Shown: one piece after another, positions 1 through 7,188 of the stretch
How positions within the stretch are numbered: position 1 is the first letter of the stretch
Layout: each line of letters begins with the position of its first letter
Source: Bacteroidota bacterium
GTDB taxonomy: Bacteria > Bacteroidota > Bacteroidia > CAIKAF01
NCBI GenBank assembly: GCA_023432985.1
Contig: JAEZEQ010000010.1
Location: forward strand, 1 to 17,548
Direction: 5' to 3'
DNA: 17,548 nt
Notes under the pieces: model-generated
What the model saw: only the letters and a program-made list of their open reading frames with translations
The model's database searches: none
What the model was told of the DNA's origin: nothing
Made by a program: the position numbers and the translations under genes

Positions 1-1793
1 TTAGAACCGAAACGTTTTCTGTCGTTTTCGTTCAGATAGATTTTACGTAAGCGTAAGCTCTTAGGCGTAACCTCAACATACTCATCTTTTTGGATATATT
101 CCATACATTCTTCCAATGAGAATTTAACGGCTGGGGCAATGCGCATTTTATCGTCGGATCCACTGGCACGCATATTGGTCAGTTTTTTCGACTTAGTAAC
201 ATTCACCACCAAGTCATTATCTCGGGTGTGTTGACCTATAATTTGTCCTTCATACACCTCATCACCCGGATTGATAAAGAAAAAGCCTCTATCTTGTAAT
301 TTATCAATAGAATAAGCATAGGTTTCTCCCGTTTCTCCCGAAATCAGAGACCCGTTGCTTCTTCCCGGAATATCACCTTTCCATGGCTCATAGGCTTTAA
401 AGCGGTGTGCCATAATAGCCTCACCGGCACTTACGTTCAATACATCCGTACGTAGGCCTATAATACCTCGAGATGGAATTTCAAATTCTATATGTTGTAA
501 ATCGCCTTTGGGTTCCATAACTTTCAATTCACCCTTACGTTTCGTTACCAGTTCGATCACTTTTCCGGCACAGGATTCAGGTGCGTCTATGGTCAAATAT
601 TCCACCGGCTCACATTTCACTCCATCTATCTCTTTTATGATAACACGGGGTTGACCCACTTGCAGTTCATAACCTTCACGGCGCATAGTTTCGATAAGTA
701 CAGACAAATGCAGTACACCGCGTCCGAATACGATAAAGGCATCTGCACTATCTCCGTCTTCCACACGTAAAGCAAGATTTTTTTCTGTTTCCTTAATCAG
801 ACGTTCGCGAATATGTCGTGAAGTTACATATTGTCCTTCTTTACCGAAGAATGGAGAATTATTGATGGTAAACAACATGCTCATTGTTGGTTCGTCGATT
901 GCAATTGCTTCCATTGGTTCCGGAAATTCTGCATCTGCTATAGTATCTCCAATATCAAAATTTTCGAGGCCTACTACGGCACAAATATCACCGCATTTCA
1001 CTTCCTCCACTTTTGCGCGTCCAAGGCCTTCGAAGGTATACAATTCTTTAATGCGCGATTTTACTTTAGAGCCATCTCTTTTACAAAGGGTAACGGCTTG
1101 TCCGGCTTTCAACACACCTCTGCTCACGCGGCCGATAGCGATACGACCTACAAAAGAAGAATAATCGAGCGAAGTAATTTGCAATTGTACCGTTCCTTCT
1201 TTCATAGGAGGAGCGGGAATATGTTCAATAATCAAGTCGAGCAATGGGGTAAGGTCTTCCGTTTTTTGTTTCCAATCAAGGCTCATCCATCCATTTTTTG
1301 CGGCGCCATAAGCGGTAGGAAAATCGAGTTGCTCTTCCGTTGCTCCGAGGTTAAACATCAAATCGAATACCTCTTCGTGTACTTCATCCGGGCGACAATT
1401 TTCCTTATCGACTTTATTGACAACCAAGATGGGTTTTTTACCAAGACTCAAGGCTTTTTGCAATACATAGCGCGTTTGGGGCATAGCGCCTTCAAAAGCA
1501 TCAACCAACAAAACAACTCCGTCGGCCATATTCAATACCCTTTCCACTTCTCCGCCAAAATCAGCGTGACCGGGTGTATCAATTACGTTAATCTTTGTAC
1601 CCTTATAATTTACAGATACGTTTTTTGCCAAAATAGTGATACCTCGCTCTCGCTCCAGATCATTATTATCCAAAATTAAATCTCCTGCATTTTCGGCATC
1701 TTTAAAGAGTTTAGACTGGAACATTATTTTGTCTACCAACGTAGTTTTTCCATGGTCTACGTGGGCAATAATGGCGATGTTTCTAATATTCAT
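1..1793 (-). CDS. typA: Translational GTPase TypA/BipA (3' end cut by window edge)
   Basis: A ribosome-binding GTPase of the EF-G/LepA superfamily, which acts in the cytoplasm in ribosome assembly and stress or cold adaptation (family knowledge). Translation from the ATG at 1793 gives an open frame to the window edge. The G1 loop HVDHGKTT is at residues 11-18, the switch I motif RERGIT at about 48-53, DTPGH at 72-76 and NKVD at 126-129. Domain II and the EF-G-like C-terminal region follow, including the stretch GRGVLHLSVLIETMRREGYE that is typical of TypA. The last readable residues are ENDRKRFGS. About 597 residues are present against a usual length near 600, so only a few codons and the stop are missing. 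The gene lies 16 bases downstream of the thioesterase on the same strand and is probably co-transcribed with it. Identification is very secure. Confidence 0.97.
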   Translation of the reverse strand, partial: MNIRNIAIIAHVDHGKTTLVDKIMFQSKLFKDAENAGDLILDNNDLERERGITILAKNVSVNYKGTKINVIDTPGHADFGGEVERVLNMADGVVLLVDAFEGAMPQTRYVLQKALSLGKKPILVVNKVDKENCRPDEVHEEVFDLMFNLGATEEQLDFPTAYGAAKNGWMSLDWKQKTEDLTPLLDLIIEHIPAPPMKEGTVQLQITSLDYSSFVGRIAIGRVSRGVLKAGQAVTLCKRDGSKVKSRIKELYTFEGLGRAKVEEVKCGDICAVVGLENFDIGDTIADAEFPEPMEAIAIDEPTMSMLFTINNSPFFGKEGQYVTSRHIRERLIKETEKNLALRVEDGDSADAFIVFGRGVLHLSVLIETMRREGYELQVGQPRVIIKEIDGVKCEPVEYLTIDAPESCAGKVIELVTKRKGELKVMEPKGDLQHIEFEIPSRGIIGLRTDVLNVSAGEAIMAHRFKAYEPWKGDIPGRSNGSLISGETGETYAYSIDKLQDRGFFFINPGDEVYEGQIIGQHTRDNDLVVNVTKSKKLTNMRASGSDDKMRIAPAVKFSLEECMEYIQKDEYVEVTPKSLRLRKIYLNENDRKRFGS

Positions 1794-1809
1794 ATATGAA
1801 ATTTACGGT

Positions 1810-2247
1810 TTAAATAACGTTTTTGGGTTTGTGGGTATTGGCTAAATTAGACGTACTGCGACTCACCAATTCTCCCTTTTCATTTTTCAATTCGGACTCT
1901 ACATGTATAATGGTTTTTCCGACTCTTTTAAGGATAGATTGCGCCACAATTTTTTCTCCGAGGCCAACTTTCCCGAAATAATCTACGGTCAGATTCACAC
2001 TTACATACCAGGTATCTAAAGGCAAGGTAGCCACTAAAAATCCCGATAATTCATCCAGTATGGCAGCATGAACACCACCATGCAAAAATCCGATTGGATT
2101 CAACATGTCTTCCCTTACTTCAAAGGACATTTGCATACTTTGCTCGTCAAGATTGAGCAGCGTTCCGTCCAACCAAGCCGTAAAACCTGACATGCCTTCG
2201 GGAAATTTCTTCCCAACAAATTGTTGGAAGTGTGCTAAATGAGACAT
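1810..2247 (-). CDS. PaaI-family hotdog thioesterase
   Basis: A 145-residue single-domain hotdog protein that probably hydrolyses acyl-CoA or aryl-CoA thioesters in the cytoplasm. The signature is FLHGGVHAAILDELSG at about residues 54-69: the HGG turn starts the central helix, and the Asp-Glu pair at 65-66 sits where PaaI/YbgC-like enzymes carry their catalytic acid. The later segments VNLTVDYF and ELKNEKGELV match the final strands of the family. Length is normal (about 130-150). The start at 2247 lies 19 bases downstream of an exact TAnnTTTG element on the minus strand, and typA follows 16 bases after the stop. The true substrate cannot be read from the sequence. A link to the ketosynthase locus 3 kb away is possible but unsupported. 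Confidence 0.88.
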   Translation of the reverse strand: MSHLAHFQQFVGKKFPEGMSGFTAWLDGTLLNLDEQSMQMSFEVREDMLNPIGFLHGGVHAAILDELSGFLVATLPLDTWYVSVNLTVDYFGKVGLGEKIVAQSILKRVGKTIIHVESELKNEKGELVSRSTSNLANTHKPKNVI

Positions 2248-2265
2248 TTTTTATTTAAGAGGGCG

Positions 2266-2273
2266 CAAAGATA
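2266..2273 (-). promoter_or_regulatory. Candidate -7 promoter element for thioesterase-typA
   Basis: Read on the minus strand the bases are TATCTTTG, an exact match to the Bacteroidota sigma-A -7 consensus TAnnTTTG, ending 19 bases before the thioesterase ATG. No clear -33 TTG was found at the expected distance. The motif is short and this DNA is AT-rich, so support comes mainly from its position. Confidence 0.55.
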
Positions 2274-2345
2274 GGTATTTTCATCTAAATTCCTTACACT
2301 TAGAAGAAGCTTACATTATTTTTTTTTGGGAAGCTTTTGAAAGTA

Positions 2346-2376
2346 TTGGATTTGCAAAATTTTGTAAATAGATTTG
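2346..2376 (+). promoter_or_regulatory. Candidate Bacteroidota promoter for the secreted protein gene
   Basis: An exact -7 element TAGATTTG at 2369-2376 is preceded by TTG at 2346-2348 with a 20-base spacer, close to the usual TTG-N19-TAnnTTTG arrangement. The implied start site is near 2383, giving a short leader of about 13 bases to the ATG at 2396. This is the best-supported promoter in the window because both elements are present. Confidence 0.6.
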
Positions 2377-2395
2377 TGCTAAATAAACTATAATT

Positions 2396-2977
2396 ATGAA
2401 AAAACTATTTATTATTGCCCTTGCCGGAGTATTCTCCGTATCACTGAACGCTCAAAAAATCAAAGTAACCTCAGGAAGCCTAAGCGCCCTTGCCGGTGTG
2501 AAAGAGGTTGGAGTTATATTCGATTATTCAGAAATGCGTGTCGGTAAAAAAAGTGAAGACTCATACGTTCTCGAAAAGGTAGCAAAATACAATGAGAAAG
2601 AGCCCGGAAGAGGAGATCAATGGGCTAAATCGTGGACAAATGACCGTGAAGCTCGCTTCGAGCCAAACTTTTTCGAACTTATCAACAAGTATGGCAAAAA
2701 CTGGACTTTTTCAAAAGGTAAAAAAGATGTTTATCTTAAATTCCACACCATCTATACAGAGCCGGGATGGAATATCGGAATCTCACGCTCCAATGCTGTT
2801 ATAAATGCTGTTATTACGGTATACAGTGGCGGTTCAGAAGTTGCCGAAATTACAATGATTGGTGCTGCCGGAAGAACCTTTGGCGGTTACGACTTCGATA
2901 CAGGCGTACGTATCTCTGAATGTTATGCTCTTGCAGGAAAAAAATTGGGCAAATTCTTAGTTAAAAAAGCCAAATAA
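2396..2977 (+). CDS. Secreted protein of unknown function
   Basis: A 193-residue protein with a clear signal peptide: MKK, then a hydrophobic run, ending in SLNAQ near residue 20, so the mature form is periplasmic or exported. I do not recognise a named family. The mature part has features that look conserved in type: a WAKSWTNDREARFEPNFFELINK block in the middle (about residues 76-99), then YTEPGWNIGISR, and GRTFGGYDFDTGVRISECYALAGKKLGK near the C-terminus. No cysteine pairs, lipobox or membrane span follow the signal. It is monocistronic by layout, with its own promoter-like element upstream and a strong hairpin terminator directly after. Coding status is well supported by the signal peptide, flanking signals and codon use. 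The function is unknown. Confidence 0.85.
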   Translation: MKKLFIIALAGVFSVSLNAQKIKVTSGSLSALAGVKEVGVIFDYSEMRVGKKSEDSYVLEKVAKYNEKEPGRGDQWAKSWTNDREARFEPNFFELINKYGKNWTFSKGKKDVYLKFHTIYTEPGWNIGISRSNAVINAVITVYSGGSEVAEITMIGAAGRTFGGYDFDTGVRISECYALAGKKLGKFLVKKAK

Positions 2978-2994
2978 TTTTCACATACTTTCTT

Positions 2995-3028
2995 AAAAGG
3001 GATTCCATATTTTCGGAATCCCTTTTTT
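2995..3028 (+). terminator. Rho-independent terminator after the secreted protein gene
   Basis: A perfect 12-base-pair stem, AAAAGGGATTCC at 2995-3006 with GGAATCCCTTTT at 3015-3026, encloses an 8-base loop. The T run extends to 3028. It starts 18 bases after the stop codon at 2977. The A-rich 5' side means it might also work on the minus strand, but no convergent gene reaches it. Confidence 0.9.
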
Positions 3029-3066
3029 ATTTCTTCTATTTTTGCTTCCATAATTGAAAATACGTC

Positions 3067-3870
3067 ATGAAATCCCTACTCCTCTTTTCTTATTTTTTGG
3101 CCTTGGGCATAGCAGCGCAATCGGATATGCAGCAGATAGAAATACGTAAAAAAACCTTATCACTTCCGGGCAATAAGGTACAGCTGCTTATTCACACCAA
3201 AAATACAGGGCCTGTTTTCTTCAATATGCATGACGATGAAAACACCTCTACCGAAGCCATTTTGCAAGTTATTGCCGATAGTGGTGGCACATATATAGAA
3301 CTATGTCATAACGGAAAAAGGAATATACAATTCAAACGCGGCAGAAAACGCTATATATTCGACCCCAATCGCATTTTTACCGATGAAGGCATACAGGCTA
3401 CTCTCGAGAAAAATGGGAAATATGACAAAAGAGCACTGAAAACCGTACGCAATTTTGCAGAAAAATTACTGGAAATCGTTTTGAAAGAATCCCCGGATTA
3501 TATTTTCACCCTACACAATAATACCCCCGACAACCTTAGCGTATATTCCTATGCACCGGGTGGTGAATATGAAGCCGATGCCGAAATCACCCATGCCAAT
3601 CCGCATATTGACCATGACGATTTTATCTATGTAACCAAGCGCTTATTTTACGATTATTTTGTCATTTGCAATCAGAATACCATCCTTCAAAATCAACATC
3701 CGAGCAATGACGGATCTTTGTCTGTTTGGGCAGCACAAAAGAATATTCCCTATATAAATATTGAGGCAGAACACGGACATGTAGAAGCACAAAAAAGCAT
3801 GATTATTCTCAGTTATCAAATGTTGCAGCATCCGGCATTCGGGGGCTGGCTCAAACCGCAGAACCCCTAA
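3067..3870 (+). CDS. Exported M14-like zinc carboxypeptidase/deacylase homologue
   Basis: A 267-residue protein with a signal peptide (about residues 1-18, ending GIAAQ). No family assignment was obvious at first, but the residue order matches the M14 carboxypeptidase / succinylglutamate desuccinylase plan. The zinc motif HxxE is at H55-D-D-E58. DPNR follows at 99-102, equivalent to the Asn-Arg pair that binds the substrate carboxylate. A third zinc ligand candidate is H150 in TLHNN, and a C-terminal glutamate E233 in PYINIEAEHGH sits in the position of the catalytic Glu. If this is right, the enzyme cleaves a terminal peptide or amide bond in the periplasm, possibly in cell-wall peptides; that is inference. 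Its 3' end overlaps the convergent desaturase gene by four bases. The start at 3067 gives the intact signal peptide. Confidence 0.72.
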   Translation: MKSLLLFSYFLALGIAAQSDMQQIEIRKKTLSLPGNKVQLLIHTKNTGPVFFNMHDDENTSTEAILQVIADSGGTYIELCHNGKRNIQFKRGRKRYIFDPNRIFTDEGIQATLEKNGKYDKRALKTVRNFAEKLLEIVLKESPDYIFTLHNNTPDNLSVYSYAPGGEYEADAEITHANPHIDHDDFIYVTKRLFYDYFVICNQNTILQNQHPSNDGSLSVWAAQKNIPYINIEAEHGHVEAQKSMIILSYQMLQHPAFGGWLKPQNP

Positions 3871-4952
3871 GTTGCATCGGGCATAACCAGGTTTCTGGTC
3901 CGAATTCCATTGCGTTGTATGGGCAAGGTTCTCTTTTTCATCAATGCGATAAAATCTTCTTCATTTTTCCAGTAATTATTAATATTTACAGCATAGGATG
4001 CCAGTTTGTCATAGCGTTTGGCCATCAATAAAAAGAATACTTCCAGAAAACCTATACCCTGAAAAACAATGGCCTCATCGGTGGCATAGCGGTCTAAATC
4101 GCGCATAAACTCATGAGGATGATCGGTCCAATGCATGCCCGGTTTCAAATGATGCGAAATATGATATCCATCATTCCAACATTTGTGATTATACTTTGTA
4201 TTAATACAGGTAATACTATTTTGAAAAGGATTACCCGGATCTTCAGCCGACACAAAAGCGTGTTGAGTCCAGTTCCCCAACATCATAATCAGTCTCGAAA
4301 TCATAAAGGGTAAAATAAACACATGAAAAGTGGCCCAAAAATTCACAAAAGACAAGCCAATGCATAATGCCAGAAATAAAAACTCACCTTGCAAACAGGC
4401 GCGCATCAAATTGGGCCTGTTTTTTCGTTTGAAATAAGAGACCAGTTTATACATACCTAAAAACAAGAAATCGAAAAAATAGCGAAAAAAATCCTTCAGG
4501 CTATCGCGCTGATAAGGCATGGTCGTACTTTCATCCTCTTCCAAGTTATTCTCTGGATGATGCATCCAGATATGGTGACTATAATATGTAAGCGGGGTTT
4601 GCCCGAAAAAAGGACCAATTATCCACGGCAAAACATGATTCAATGCATGGTATTTTTTCTTGTACAAAGAGCGGTGACTTGTACAATGCAACATCAGCCC
4701 GAACGGACCTTTAAAAATGAAATTATTCAAGTAAAAATAAAGGGCAGCCAATAGAGCAAAGCCCCAGGACGGGAGTGAGGGGATATACAACAACAATCCC
4801 ACCGGCAGCATCGTGAAAAAAATCTTAAGCGTGAGGTAAACAAAAGGCAAATCTCTTTTATCATTTACCCATTGTACAAAAAATGAATCGGCAAATCCGA
4901 TTTTCTTTCCTTCTATATAAACCGGATCACTGAGAACTTCTAAGTTTTGCAT
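3867..4952 (-). CDS. Membrane fatty-acid desaturase family protein
   Basis: A 361-residue integral membrane di-iron enzyme of the FA_desaturase superfamily, which uses oxygen to desaturate or hydroxylate lipid-like substrates. All three histidine boxes are present: H89-CTS-H93 (HxxxH), H127-IWM-HH132 (HxxxHH) and H264-IS-HH268 (HxxHH). An extra His follows in NWTQH at 231. Hydrophobic stretches at about 38-80, 106-118, 155-172 and 190-225 fit the usual four-helix topology with the His boxes on the cytoplasmic side. The gene diverges from the ketosynthase run across a 138-base gap, so shared regulation or a tailoring role is possible but unproven. It could instead act on ordinary membrane lipids or be a hydroxylase. 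The family call is secure; the substrate is not. Confidence 0.9.
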   Translation of the reverse strand: MQNLEVLSDPVYIEGKKIGFADSFFVQWVNDKRDLPFVYLTLKIFFTMLPVGLLLYIPSLPSWGFALLAALYFYLNNFIFKGPFGLMLHCTSHRSLYKKKYHALNHVLPWIIGPFFGQTPLTYYSHHIWMHHPENNLEEDESTTMPYQRDSLKDFFRYFFDFLFLGMYKLVSYFKRKNRPNLMRACLQGEFLFLALCIGLSFVNFWATFHVFILPFMISRLIMMLGNWTQHAFVSAEDPGNPFQNSITCINTKYNHKCWNDGYHISHHLKPGMHWTDHPHEFMRDLDRYATDEAIVFQGIGFLEVFFLLMAKRYDKLASYAVNINNYWKNEEDFIALMKKRTLPIQRNGIRTRNLVMPDAT

Positions 4953-5040
4953 ACAGATTCGATTTTTATTTCAACTAATATAAAAATAAAAGCGGTTAGA
5001 ATGGCAATATGCTTCAAATTATTACGTAAAAGTTGCTGCC

Positions 5041-5071
5041 TATTCTTATTTTCTGTTTCAAGAAAAGAATA
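5041..5071 (+). other. Imperfect stem-loop in the leader of the ketosynthase run
   Basis: TATTC (5041-5045) plus TTTTCT (5049-5054) can pair with AGAAAA (5061-5066) plus GAATA (5067-5071). This leaves a three-base bulge (TTA) and a six-base loop. It lies 20 bases before the first start codon at 5091. It is A/T-rich with no G/C core, so it may be chance. It is not a normal terminator. Confidence 0.3.
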
Positions 5072-5090
5072 AAATTAGTAGGTTCGCAGA

Positions 5091-5726
5091 ATGAAAATTT
5101 CCCCTTTTCATATTAGCCGTTATGTGCACCTACATAATTCGACTCTGTATGTAAACGGGGAAGAATTGCAGCAAGACCACAGTTTGAACAATAGAGATTT
5201 CGTACTCAAAAGTTTCAAAGAAACAGGGTCTAACTATCCTAAGTTTTACAAAATGGATGCCTTGTCTAAGGCCACTTTTTTGGCAGCCCATCATTTATTG
5301 GCGGGACGTGAAGAAGAAATACGTCGAGCCGGAGATCAGACGGCCATACTTCTTTCGAACGCCGCATCGAGTTTAGATACAGATCTGAAACATTTGGCCG
5401 ACATTGAAGATAAAAGTAACTATTTCCCTTCGCCTTCCGTCTTTGTATACACATTGCCGAATATAGGACTGGGTGAAATATGCATTCGTTATGGCATAAA
5501 GGGCGAAAACTGCTTTTATGTTTTCGAAAATTTTCCGGCAGATTTTCTGGCAAAACAAAGTGAGGATCTCATGCAAAACAATCTGGCACAATTTGTCATA
5601 GGCGGCTGGTGCGAAGTGTTTGAGGATGAGATGGACATTTTTTTATTTTTGGCAGAAAATTCGAATAAAGGCTTACCTTTAGATTTTGATACACTTAACA
5701 ATTTATATAACAAACATAAAAAATGA
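5091..5726 (+). CDS. Half-length ketosynthase-like protein (KS N-terminal fold, no catalytic residues)
   Basis: A 211-residue protein resembling the N-terminal half of a beta-ketoacyl-ACP synthase. The segment VFVYTLPNIGLGEICIRYGIKGEN (about 117-140) matches the stretch that normally precedes the active-site cysteine loop, and YKMDALSKATFLAAHHLL (53-70) matches the thiolase-fold helix. After it, KS enzymes have a TACSS-type nucleophile loop; here the sequence is CFYVFENF, without that motif, and no C-terminal half with HGTGT follows. It is thus probably non-catalytic, perhaps a partner for one of the ketosynthases downstream. Its stop overlaps the ACP start by four bases (ATGA), which suggests translational coupling. 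Stand-alone proteins of this kind are, from memory, annotated as '3-oxoacyl-ACP synthase' in Bacteroidota polyene-type loci. Confidence 0.75.
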   Translation: MKISPFHISRYVHLHNSTLYVNGEELQQDHSLNNRDFVLKSFKETGSNYPKFYKMDALSKATFLAAHHLLAGREEEIRRAGDQTAILLSNAASSLDTDLKHLADIEDKSNYFPSPSVFVYTLPNIGLGEICIRYGIKGENCFYVFENFPADFLAKQSEDLMQNNLAQFVIGGWCEVFEDEMDIFLFLAENSNKGLPLDFDTLNNLYNKHKK

Positions 5727-5983
5727 ACAAAACAGAATTAATCGACCAACTGAAAACACAAATTATCGAACGATTGAATTTGGAAGGCATGACCAATGCC
5801 GACATAGAAGATAATGCTCCTTTATTTGGAGACGGCTTAGGCTTAGACAGCATAGATGCATTGGAATTAATCGTATTGCTTGAGAAGGAATATCAGATTA
5901 AGATCGAAGATCCGAAAGAGGGGAAAAAAATATTTGAAAGTGTAGATTCGATAGCAGAATTTATCTTGGCTCAAAAAGCTTAA
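5723..5983 (+). CDS. Acyl carrier protein
   Basis: An 86-residue acidic ACP. The phosphopantetheine attachment serine is S43 in the LGLDSIDALEL motif (39-49), a DSI variant of the usual DSL. Helix III and IV positions follow (EKEYQIKIED, then SVDSIAEFIL). It carries the growing acyl chain as a thioester for the ketosynthase and dehydratase encoded nearby. It overlaps the preceding gene by four bases, and its TAA stop shares one base with the ATG of the next ketosynthase, so it is firmly part of the operon. It is probably a dedicated carrier separate from the housekeeping AcpP, since it is embedded in an accessory locus. A phosphopantetheinyl transferase must be supplied from elsewhere. Confidence 0.95.
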   Translation: MNKTELIDQLKTQIIERLNLEGMTNADIEDNAPLFGDGLGLDSIDALELIVLLEKEYQIKIEDPKEGKKIFESVDSIAEFILAQKA

Positions 5984-7188
5984 TGCAAAAAGAAAAGATA
6001 TATATAACGGGACTTGGTGCCATTTCGGCCATAGGCAATAGCGTGGAGGAGCATTTGGATGCACTTATGCATGCCCGCCCGGGATTATCTGCATTGGAAT
6101 ATTTAGACTCGCACCATAAGGCCACTTTTCCTTTTGGAGAAATCAAAAAATCGAATATTGAACTCCACGAAATATTAGGCACAGACCCCGAAACGCCCAT
6201 CAGCCGCACCCCACTTTTGGGCATGCATGCTGCAAGGGAGGCTCTTGTTGATTCCGGAGCTCCTATTCAGGCCTTCAAAACGGCGTTGATTTCGTCGACT
6301 ACGGTTGGTGGAATGTCGCAAACAGAGAAGTTTTTTTACGAATTTGATGTCAACCCTCTTAGTTTGAAGTGGATTGACACGCTGGACTGTGGCGTAAGTA
6401 CGCGTAATATTGCAACCTATTTGGGTCATCAGGGATTTCTAACTACCATTTCGACAGCATGTTCTTCTGCGGCAAATGCCATAATTATGGGTGCAAACCT
6501 GATTTTAACCGGCCGGGTTGACCGAGCCATTTGTGGAGGAACAGACGCTTTGTCGAAGTTTACCATAAACGGGTTTAACTCGCTCATGTTGCTCGAAAAA
6601 GAAGCATGCAGGCCCTTTGATGCAGAAAGAAAAGGGTTGAATTTAGGTGAAGGTGCCGGGTATATCGTATTGGAAAGCAGCCGGATTTATGATCCAAACC
6701 GAAAAAAAGCAGTGGCCACGCTCGAAGGCTTTGCCAATACCAACGACGCTTTTCATCAAACCGCCGCATCACCGGACGGATCCGGAGCTTATTCGGCCAT
6801 GAAACAAACCCTGGAAAGGGCGGGCATAGAACCTTCTCAGGTTTCCTATATCAATTGCCATGGAACGGGAACATCAAACAACGACGAAAGCGAATATAGA
6901 GGAATGGAAAGGCTTTTTGGCAAGAATATTCCGGCATTCAGCAGCACCAAAGCGTTCACCGGACATACGTTAGCTGCGGCGGGCGGATTGGAAGCGGTAT
7001 TCAGTATACTGGCCATCGAAAACCAATGCGTCTGGCCCAATTTAAACCATAAAAATCAAATGCCCGATACGGATGTCCTACCGACGACCAAACTTCTTCG
7101 CCAAGAAAATTTAGAATATGTGCTCTCCAATTCTTTCGGTTTCGGAGGGAATAACTCCAGTCTCTTATTCAGAAAATTGCATGCGTAA
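5983..7188 (+). CDS. Beta-ketoacyl-ACP synthase (FabF-like, catalytically complete)
   Basis: A 401-residue condensing enzyme with the full Cys-His-His triad of the KAS I/II family. The nucleophile is C160 in STACSSAAN, the first histidine is H293 in NCHGTGT, and K323 and H328 lie in STKAFTGH. The C-terminal SNSFGFGGNNSS glycine loop (382-393) is intact. It would catalyse decarboxylative condensation of malonyl-ACP with an acyl chain. The next gene encodes a triad-less homologue that starts eight bases before this stop, the arrangement expected for a KS/chain-length-factor heterodimer in aryl-polyene or type II polyketide systems. A role limited to normal fatty acid synthesis is less likely given the neighbours. 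The ATG at 5983 overlaps the ACP stop by one base and gives the normal KS N-terminus (EKIYITGLGAIS). Confidence 0.94.
   Translation: MQKEKIYITGLGAISAIGNSVEEHLDALMHARPGLSALEYLDSHHKATFPFGEIKKSNIELHEILGTDPETPISRTPLLGMHAAREALVDSGAPIQAFKTALISSTTVGGMSQTEKFFYEFDVNPLSLKWIDTLDCGVSTRNIATYLGHQGFLTTISTACSSAANAIIMGANLILTGRVDRAICGGTDALSKFTINGFNSLMLLEKEACRPFDAERKGLNLGEGAGYIVLESSRIYDPNRKKAVATLEGFANTNDAFHQTAASPDGSGAYSAMKQTLERAGIEPSQVSYINCHGTGTSNNDESEYRGMERLFGKNIPAFSSTKAFTGHTLAAAGGLEAVFSILAIENQCVWPNLNHKNQMPDTDVLPTTKLLRQENLEYVLSNSFGFGGNNSSLLFRKLHA

Noticed and set aside
1..3. TTA at the very start read as the typA stop codon
   Set aside because: The typA reading frame passes through positions 5-3 as a serine codon and leaves two bases of the next codon, so this triplet is out of frame; the real stop is beyond the window.
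831..1679. A 282-residue plus-strand open frame antisense to typA
   Set aside because: The minus strand here encodes the unmistakable TypA GTPase; the plus-strand product is low-complexity in type (rich in Phe, His, Ile) and matches nothing.
7118..7180. An upstream in-frame ATG that would extend the triad-less KS homologue by 21 residues
   Set aside because: This segment encodes the conserved C-terminal glycine loop of the preceding KS in another frame, and the KS-type N-terminus begins at the ATG at 7181.
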